Below, piece after piece: positions 58,620 through 64,000 of a DNA stretch of 64,000 bases. Positions within the stretch are counted from its first letter, which is position 1. Each line of letters starts with the position of its first letter. Below the pieces are notes generated by a model, which was given only the letters and a program-made list of their open reading frames with translations, searched no databases and was not told where the DNA came from. The position numbers and the translations under genes were made by a program. The stretch spans positions 186,001 through 250,000 of the forward strand of contig CAIRYG010000011.1 in NCBI GenBank assembly GCA_903882745.1, read 5' to 3'. Origin of the DNA: an uncultured Gemmatimonadota bacterium (GTDB lineage Bacteria; Gemmatimonadota; Gemmatimonadetes; Gemmatimonadales; Gemmatimonadaceae).

Positions 58620-61600
58620 TTACATCGCCGGTCCGAGGATCGCGTCCAGCTCCTTCTTGCGCTGGTCGAGCTCCTGCTTGAGCACCTGCAACCGCGCGAT
58701 CGCGTCCTTGCCCACCTTCTGGTCGACGCTGTTGGCCGCCGAGTAGAGGTAGGTGATGTGCGTCATGAGCTCCGGCTTGCTGTAGCGTTCTGCCGGGGTG
58801 AACATGTGCGAGGCCAGCTCGTTCAGCTTCTTGAGGCGATCCGCATCGGCGCCGGTCGCCCCGCGGAGCCGCTGCTGCGCCGCGCGGAGGCGAGCCGCCG
58901 TCCGATTGGCATCGCTCACGAGGTCGCGGACCTTCATGTTGTGCGCGAACTGCTGCTGCAGATCCGCGAGCGACACGCCGTCCTTGATGACTCGTGGGTC
59001 TTCGACGATCGTCAGCGGCTGCGTGTACGTCTTGTCGCCGACCTTGAGGCGCACCGCATAGGTGCCCGGCACCGCCATCGGTCCATTCGGGCCCTCGGGG
59101 GTACGATCGTTGGCCCACGCACCCGGATACCGCATGTCCCAGGTGAAGCGGTGCATGCCCACCGACTTGTCCACGCGCACCGGGCCGCGCGGACCACGGA
59201 ACCCGCCGCCCTCGTCGTCGTCCGCCGGAGCGGCAACGGGGGCATCGGTCGCGGCGCCACCACCGGCGCTCGAGAAGGTCTTGATCACCTTCCCCGCGGC
59301 GTCGAGGAAGCTCAGCGTGATATCCTCGGTCGGCGCCTGTGCCACGTAGTAATCGATCTGCGCACCAGCGGTCGGGTACTGCGACAAGTTGGCGCGCCCA
59401 AAGCCACCACCGGCGCGAATGCGCATGCGCACCGCTTCCTTGGGCTTGACCAACGCCGACGGCGCCGCCGCGAGCTTGGCATCCATCTGATGCAGTGGCG
59501 TCAGGTTATCGAGAATCCAGAACGAGCGCCCCTGCGTGCTGAGCACGAGGTCCTTGCGCGTGAGCTTGATATCGGTGACCGGCGAGTTCGGCAGGTTGAG
59601 CTGCATGGACTGCCAGTGCGTGCCGTTGTCGAAGCTCACATACATCCCAAACTCGGTGCCGGCGTAGAGCAGCCCGGCGCGGTCGGGATCTTCACGCACC
59701 ACCCGAGTCGGCTCATCAGCGGCGATGCCGTTCTTGCCGTCGGTGAGCAACGTCCAGCTCTTGCCGAAGTCGTCCGTGCGGTAGATATACGGCGCGAAAT
59801 CGCCGAGCAGGAATCGATAGTACGCCATGTACGCCGTCCCCGCTCGCAGCGGGCTCGGCTCGATATTCTGCACGCGACCACCGCTCGGCATTCCCTTGGG
59901 CGTGACGTTCGTCCAGGTCTTGCCGTCGTCGCGGGTAACGTACACCAGGCCGTCGTTCGAGCCCGTCCAGATGAGCCCCTTCGTGATCGGCGACTCGCGG
60001 ATCGAATAGAGCGTGCTGTACACTTCTTCGCCCGTGGCGTCGCGCGTGATCGGACGGCCGCTGGCTTCCTGCGGTTCGCCCGGCGGATACGCGGTGAGGT
60101 CGGGGCTGATCTTCTCCCAGGTCACGCCCTCGTCGCGCGTGCGGTGCACGTACTGCGAGCCGTAGTACACGGTGGCCGCTTCGTGCGGCGACACTTCCAT
60201 GGGGCTCACGCGCTGAAAGCGGTAGATCAGATCCGCGCCGCCATTGCCGTACAGCGACTGCGTGCCCACCCAATACTGCTTCTCGTCACCCGAGATGATG
60301 TTCATACGGGTGAACTGTCCCTTGCACCCGCCGTACACGATCGTCGGGTTGGTGCGGTTCGGAACGATCGGTCCCGTCTCGCAGCCTGGGCCAGTGCGCC
60401 ATTCGTCGGCCATGCCCGTGCCGAGCGGCAGCGAGGGCACAATGACAGTGGTGTTGTCCTGCTGCGCGCCGTACACGCGATACGGGAACTGATTATCCAG
60501 CGCCACCTGATAGATCTCCGCGGTGGGCTGATTGTACTGCGAGCTCCAGGTATTGCCGCCGTCGAGCGAGACGTTGGCGCCGCCGTCGTTCGACTGGATC
60601 ATGATCTTCGGGTTCGTCGGATTGATCCAGACATCGTGATTGTCGCCGTGCGGCACGCGCGCGGTCTGGAACGTCTTGAACCCGTCGGTGCTCTTGAACC
60701 ACCCTTCGTTGCCGACGTACACGATGTCCGCGTTGGTCGGATCGACGCCGAGTGTGGTGTAGTAGAAGGGACGCGTCCAGAGCGTCTGTGCACCATTCAC
60801 GAGCTTCCAGGTGGTGCCTTCGTCGTCGGAGCGGTACACACCGCCGCCGGGCTTGGCCTCGATCAGCGCGTAGACGCGCTTGGGCTCTGCCGCGCTGATG
60901 GCGACGTTGCTGCGGCCGACGAGGTCGGTCGGGAGTCCGCCGCCGAGCTTGGTCCAATGCTCGCCGCCGTCGGTGCTCTTGTAGATGCCGCCCTCGCGAG
61001 CGCCACTAACAATCGTCCACGGCTTCCGTTGGCCGTGCCACATCGACGCGAAGAGCACATTCGGGTTGCCGGGCTGCAGCTCGACATCGGCCGCGCCCGT
61101 GCTGTCGCTCACATACAGGATTTTGGTCCAGCTCTTGCCGCCGTCCGTGGTCTTGAAGATGCCGCGGTCCACATTCGGCGCAAAGGCGTTGCCCAGTGCT
61201 GCGACGTACGCGATGTCCGGGTTGCTCGGGTGCACGCGGATCGTGCTGATTTGTCCCACGTCGCGAAGCCCGGAGAACTTCCACGTTTTTCCAGCATCGG
61301 TGCTCTTGTACATCCCGCGCCCCGTCGAGACGTTGCTGCGGATCTTGGAGCTGCCCGTTCCGGCGTAGATCACGCTGGGGTTGGCGAGCGAGACCTCAAT
61401 GGCGCCCATAGAGCCAAGCGGGATCTGCCCGTCGCTGATGTTGTTCCAGTTCGCGCCGGCATCGGTCGTCTTCCAGACGCCGCCGCCCGTGCTCCCGAAG
61501 TAGAACGTGGTGGGCTGCGACGGCACGCCAGCAATAGCCGTGACACGGCCACCGCGGGCGGGGCCGATCATCCGGTACTTCAGGGCGCCGAAGAGCTTGG

Positions 61601-61757
61601 CGTCGAAGGTCGGCGCCGCGGCGGTAGGCGCGGCAGGTGCACCCGGTGCAGCCGATGGTGCCTGCGCGAGCAGGGGGCGTACGAGGGGGCTAGCAAAAGG
61701 GCTCGCAAGGGCGCCGAGCGAGAAGGCAACAGCGCCGGTCAATCGTAGGGGACGCAT
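58620..61757 (-). CDS. Exported Asp-box (sortilin/VPS10-like) beta-propeller protein
   Basis: 1045 residues from the ATG at 61757 with a signal peptide (MRPLRLTGAVAFSLGALAS...LLAQ). At least nine Asp-box motifs of the SxDxGxxW type are visible (TTDAGANW, STDAGKTW, TTDGGKSW, STDGGEHW, SDDEGTTW, SLDGGNTW, TRDEGVTW, TRDDGKTW, TDDFGKSW), giving a ten-bladed or double propeller like sortilin or xyloglucanases. The C-terminal 250 residues hold a beta domain and a helical tail (LQVLKQELDQRKKELDAILGP). These proteins are numerous in Gemmatimonadota, function mostly unknown; binding or glycosidase roles are possible. Confidence 0.87.
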   Translation of the reverse strand: MRPLRLTGAVAFSLGALASPFASPLVRPLLAQAPSAAPGAPAAPTAAAPTFDAKLFGALKYRMIGPARGGRVTAIAGVPSQPTTFYFGSTGGGVWKTTDAGANWNNISDGQIPLGSMGAIEVSLANPSVIYAGTGSSKIRSNVSTGRGMYKSTDAGKTWKFSGLRDVGQISTIRVHPSNPDIAYVAALGNAFAPNVDRGIFKTTDGGKSWTKILYVSDSTGAADVELQPGNPNVLFASMWHGQRKPWTIVSGAREGGIYKSTDGGEHWTKLGGGLPTDLVGRSNVAISAAEPKRVYALIEAKPGGGVYRSDDEGTTWKLVNGAQTLWTRPFYYTTLGVDPTNADIVYVGNEGWFKSTDGFKTFQTARVPHGDNHDVWINPTNPKIMIQSNDGGANVSLDGGNTWSSQYNQPTAEIYQVALDNQFPYRVYGAQQDNTTVIVPSLPLGTGMADEWRTGPGCETGPIVPNRTNPTIVYGGCKGQFTRMNIISGDEKQYWVGTQSLYGNGGADLIYRFQRVSPMEVSPHEAATVYYGSQYVHRTRDEGVTWEKISPDLTAYPPGEPQEASGRPITRDATGEEVYSTLYSIRESPITKGLIWTGSNDGLVYVTRDDGKTWTNVTPKGMPSGGRVQNIEPSPLRAGTAYMAYYRFLLGDFAPYIYRTDDFGKSWTLLTDGKNGIAADEPTRVVREDPDRAGLLYAGTEFGMYVSFDNGTHWQSMQLNLPNSPVTDIKLTRKDLVLSTQGRSFWILDNLTPLHQMDAKLAAAPSALVKPKEAVRMRIRAGGGFGRANLSQYPTAGAQIDYYVAQAPTEDITLSFLDAAGKVIKTFSSAGGGAATDAPVAAPADDDEGGGFRGPRGPVRVDKSVGMHRFTWDMRYPGAWANDRTPEGPNGPMAVPGTYAVRLKVGDKTYTQPLTIVEDPRVIKDGVSLADLQQQFAHNMKVRDLVSDANRTAARLRAAQQRLRGATGADADRLKKLNELASHMFTPAERYSKPELMTHITYLYSAANSVDQKVGKDAIARLQVLKQELDQRKKELDAILGPAM

Positions 61758-61821
61758 CCAGTGCTCCGGTGGGGGTGTGACGATTCCCCAAATTACGCGT
61801 GCGGCGCCTTCCCTGCTGGCG

Positions 61822-62751
61822 CTAGAACCGCTGGAGGTCCTTGCCGACCACGACAGGCCCCTTAAACCCCCCGCGCCGCACGCCGGCAATCAGCTCCTCG
61901 TCGGTGCCATTCATGCGCACCAGGTGGTGGAGCACCACCTGCTTGACCCCCGCCGCCGCGGCCAGCGCCCCGACCTCGACGTCCGACGTATGGAAGGCCT
62001 TCATATACGCCGGCCAGTTCTCGCCCCCTGGGCGGTCCTCTGGGGCCAACCGGAGCTCGGGATAGGCCTCGTGGACCAACACGTCCGCTCCGCGTGCGGC
62101 AGCCCGCAGCGCGGCGCTGGAGCGGGTATCACCCGAAATCACGAAACTGCGCCCGCCGGCATCAATCCGGTAGCCGTAGGCCTCCTTCCAGTCGCCATGG
62201 TCCACGGGAATCGCCGTCACGCGGACTCCCCCACTGTCGTACACGACCCCGGCCGCGATTTCACGCACCTTCACCTTCCACCCGCCCACCACCTCACGCT
62301 CCAGGCCGTCGGTGCGAATGGATATGTCCTCGCGCCAGGCCGCGGTGATGTGATTGGTCATCGCCCGCAATCCATGGGGGCCATACAGCGCCATGGGCTT
62401 CTGACGCCCCATCACCCAGCTCGTAAAAATCAGATCGGGCAACCCCAACGTGTGGTCGGAGTGCAGGTGCGTCACGAACACCGCCGTGGCTCCTTTGATC
62501 GAAAGCCCTGCGGCCGCCAACTGGCGCATGACCCCCGGTCCGGCATCAAGCAGAAAGAGTCGATCACCAAGCACCACAGCCGTGGCGGGCCCCGAGGCCT
62601 CCGGGTTTGGCCGCGGCATCCCGGTGCCGAGCAATACCAGCTCGGCGCGCGGCGCCTGCGGCTGCGCTTGGGCCTGCGGCTGCGCCTGTGCTGCGGCGGC
62701 GACACTCCAACACAGAGCAATCGCTCTGATCACTGCACGTAGTGCTGTCAT
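61822..62751 (-). CDS. Exported metallo-beta-lactamase-fold hydrolase
   Basis: 309 residues from the ATG at 62751. A signal peptide (MTALRAVIRAIALCWSVAAAAQA) is followed by a Gln/Ala/Pro linker with an 18-bp DNA repeat. The zinc motif THLHSDHTLG is intact, with further His and Asp in VISGDTRSS and LHHLVRM. Layout resembles RNase Z/arylsulfatase-like hydrolases (GTGMPRPNP near the start), but export excludes an RNA role. Substrate unknown. Confidence 0.82.
   Translation of the reverse strand: MTALRAVIRAIALCWSVAAAAQAQPQAQAQPQAPRAELVLLGTGMPRPNPEASGPATAVVLGDRLFLLDAGPGVMRQLAAAGLSIKGATAVFVTHLHSDHTLGLPDLIFTSWVMGRQKPMALYGPHGLRAMTNHITAAWREDISIRTDGLEREVVGGWKVKVREIAAGVVYDSGGVRVTAIPVDHGDWKEAYGYRIDAGGRSFVISGDTRSSAALRAAARGADVLVHEAYPELRLAPEDRPGGENWPAYMKAFHTSDVEVGALAAAAGVKQVVLHHLVRMNGTDEELIAGVRRGGFKGPVVVGKDLQRF
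62654..62689. repeat. 18-bp tandem repeat in the MBL-fold gene linker
   Basis: GCCTGCGGCTGCGCTTGG followed by GCCTGCGGCTGCGCCTGT (two differences). It encodes the repeated Gln-Ala-Gln-Pro linker after the signal peptide. Confidence 0.85.
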
Positions 62752-62768
62752 ATGCCTTGAATAAAAGG

Positions 62769-62806
62769 CGATGGGCCCGGATCGCAACCGCGACCCGGGC
62801 CCATCG
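62769..62806 (-). terminator. Hairpin after the SusD-like gene
   Basis: CGATGGGCCCGG pairs with CCGGGCCCATCG (12 bp, 14-nt loop), downstream of the minus-strand gene ending at 62827 and upstream of the MBL-fold gene. Confidence 0.65.
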
Positions 62807-62826
62807 TCGTACCGCTGAGCAGCCGA

Positions 62827-64000
62827 TTACGCCTTACGGTCGGTGCAACCCTTGTAGTTCGGGTTGTTGTACTCGTCCGTGGTGATCGGGAAGTTCACGT
62901 CCGTGCCGTACGCACCACCCTTGAAGAAGGTGCCAGTCGGGAAGACCTGGTCCTGGGTGAAGCCGTACTGACGGACCATGCGGCGGAGGTCGCCCAAACG
63001 CTGGCCGCGGCCGAACGTCCAGAAGGCCTTCTCACGGAAGAACAGCTTGGCAGCATCCGAGGCCGTTGCCGGCGTCGTGCTGAGTGCTGCCATGGCCGTC
63101 GGCGTGAACGCCGTCGTCACGTTCGTCGCCGTCAGCTTCGGCGGCGCTGTCCGAAGACCATTGAGGATCGTCATCATCCCCGCATAGTCCGCGGCCTTGA
63201 GCTTCACTTCCGCTTCAATCAAGCGTGCGTCGAGTCCCGAGGCGATGATCGCCGCGTCACTGCGCGCCCACAGATTGTTCGTGATGAAGTTCGTCGCGCC
63301 ATCAAAGCCCTTGCCGCCGGCGCTCGTGCCGAGCGTCGAGCCGGTGATCTTGAGCCGTGCGTCACCCGACGACGCGAACGGAAGCGAGTTGCCAATGAGG
63401 CCGGCGGTATCCATGCTGTCGCCAACCGTCCAACGCTTGGCGCTCGTGTTCAACGACCAGATCTGATTATCGCCCGACGTCAGCGAGTAGGTCATGACCT
63501 GATCGGAGTACGCGGTCGCGACCGTCGACACCACCGCTGCCGCGGCCGTGTGCTGGCCGAGGTTGAGCAGGATGCGTCCCTGCAGAATCTGCGCCGTGGT
63601 CTTGAGCGTCACGGCGTTCGCATCTGCCACTGGCAGTGCGTTCGCGATGGCCGTATCAAGATGCGCCTTGGCCAAGTTGTACAAGTCGGCGTTGGTCAAC
63701 GGCGAGCCGTACACAATCGCGCCGCGCGCGGCGTCCGACAACGGAATGCCGTTGCAGAACGTCTCGGCAAGCTCGATCTCGGCAATCGCCTGGGCCAAAT
63801 ACATCGTGCCAATCTTGTACTGCTGCGTGCTCGGCGGCGCGTACGCCGCAAGCGCGATCAGCGCTTCCTGTGAGCTGTTGCGCACACGATAGATCTCGCG
63901 GAGCATCGACTGCACATTGGCGTTGCTCTCCTGCACCGAGCGCTGGTCGGTTTCGTTGCGCTGGGAGAAGGTGTCGCTGGACTTCCATTCGTCGGTCAGG
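62827..64000 (-). CDS. SusD/RagB-like outer-membrane lipoprotein (N-terminus outside window)
   Basis: At least 390 residues, open through the window end (the frame continues upstream as LTDEWKSSDTFSQRNE). Helical TPR-like content and the SusD-type C-terminal pattern RLIEAEVKLKA, then FFREKAFWTFGRGQRLGDLRRM and FPITTDEYNNPNYKGC. Such proteins bind oligomers at the cell surface and work with a TonB-dependent SusC partner, which would lie upstream beyond 64000. No signal peptide can be seen because the start is missing. Confidence 0.85.
   Translation of the reverse strand, partial: LTDEWKSSDTFSQRNETDQRSVQESNANVQSMLREIYRVRNSSQEALIALAAYAPPSTQQYKIGTMYLAQAIAEIELAETFCNGIPLSDAARGAIVYGSPLTNADLYNLAKAHLDTAIANALPVADANAVTLKTTAQILQGRILLNLGQHTAAAAVVSTVATAYSDQVMTYSLTSGDNQIWSLNTSAKRWTVGDSMDTAGLIGNSLPFASSGDARLKITGSTLGTSAGGKGFDGATNFITNNLWARSDAAIIASGLDARLIEAEVKLKAADYAGMMTILNGLRTAPPKLTATNVTTAFTPTAMAALSTTPATASDAAKLFFREKAFWTFGRGQRLGDLRRMVRQYGFTQDQVFPTGTFFKGGAYGTDVNFPITTDEYNNPNYKGCTDRKA

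Noticed and set aside
58758-61748. Very long open frame (996 codons) antisense to the Asp-box protein
   Set aside because: It arises from the high-GC codon usage of the opposite strand; its product is rich in Arg/His/Ala without signal, domain or family features, whereas the minus-strand product has repeated Asp boxes.

Overview
The window looks like chromosomal DNA of a member of the Gemmatimonadota (Gemmatimonas-like). This is an inference from the combination seen here: high GC; many Tat- or Sec-exported proteins; Asp-box (sortilin-like) propellers; several secreted S9 peptidases with Gly/Arg-rich inserts; a DUF1800/DUF1501 pair; a SusD/RagB-type lipoprotein; and a complete-looking type II secretion operon. 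No rRNA, tRNA, CRISPR array, transposase or prophage gene was recognised.

Layout. 1-1218: hpt (cut by the window edge) and tilS on the minus strand. 1263-1442: a 59-residue membrane protein. 1528-2305: a gene-free, relatively AT-rich stretch with four TTATNCACA DnaA boxes, the best candidate for a replication origin. 2306-3532: a secreted protein with a Pro/Ala linker. 3575-9842: minus-strand phenylacetate operon paaG-H-I-J-Y-Z. 10025-20245: plus-strand type II secretion operon gspG-F-H-I-J-K-L-M-C-D-E. 20267-23662: a fused 2-oxoacid dehydrogenase E1 and a secreted M28 peptidase. 23781-29683: pirin, then a PycTM-like membrane protein in tandem with exported DUF1800 and DUF1501 proteins, a cupredoxin lipoprotein, a small lipoprotein and a DUF5946-like protein. 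29702-33513: minus-strand paaA-B-C-D plus an aromatic-acid-type MFS transporter, with a divergent enoyl-CoA hydratase (33575). 34509-37430: pntAA-pntAB-pntB transhydrogenase. 37561-44709: minus-strand series of oligopeptidase B, glycosyltransferase, an exported caspase-fold protein, a FlgT/DUF4384-like protein and an LPP20-like lipoprotein. 44776-46262: hotdog-fold protein and nitronate monooxygenase. 46328-49685: FKBP lipoprotein, Spy/LTXXQ-like protein, HEAT-cyclophilin fusion. 49879-58541: two S9 peptidases flanking YaeQ and a two-subunit exported molybdenum hydroxylase. 58620-64000: Asp-box propeller protein, metallo-beta-lactamase-fold hydrolase and a SusD-like lipoprotein cut by the window edge.

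How the genes work together. The two paa clusters supply most of the aerobic CoA-dependent phenylacetate pathway: epoxidase PaaABC with maturation protein PaaD, isomerase PaaG, ring-opening PaaZ, beta-oxidation PaaH/PaaJ, thioesterases PaaI/PaaY and possibly a PaaF-like hydratase. The reductase PaaE and ligase PaaK are not in the window. The T2SS, the secreted peptidases and the SusD-like protein fit a bacterium that secretes proteases and imports oligomers.

Most notable points: the candidate oriC with an additional repeated TGCATAT motif; the exported caspase / FlgT-like / LPP20 operon; the PycTM-like protein with no cyclase beside it but coupled to DUF1800/DUF1501; and repeated short tandem duplications, most with a 12-bp period, in coding, stop-codon and intergenic positions.
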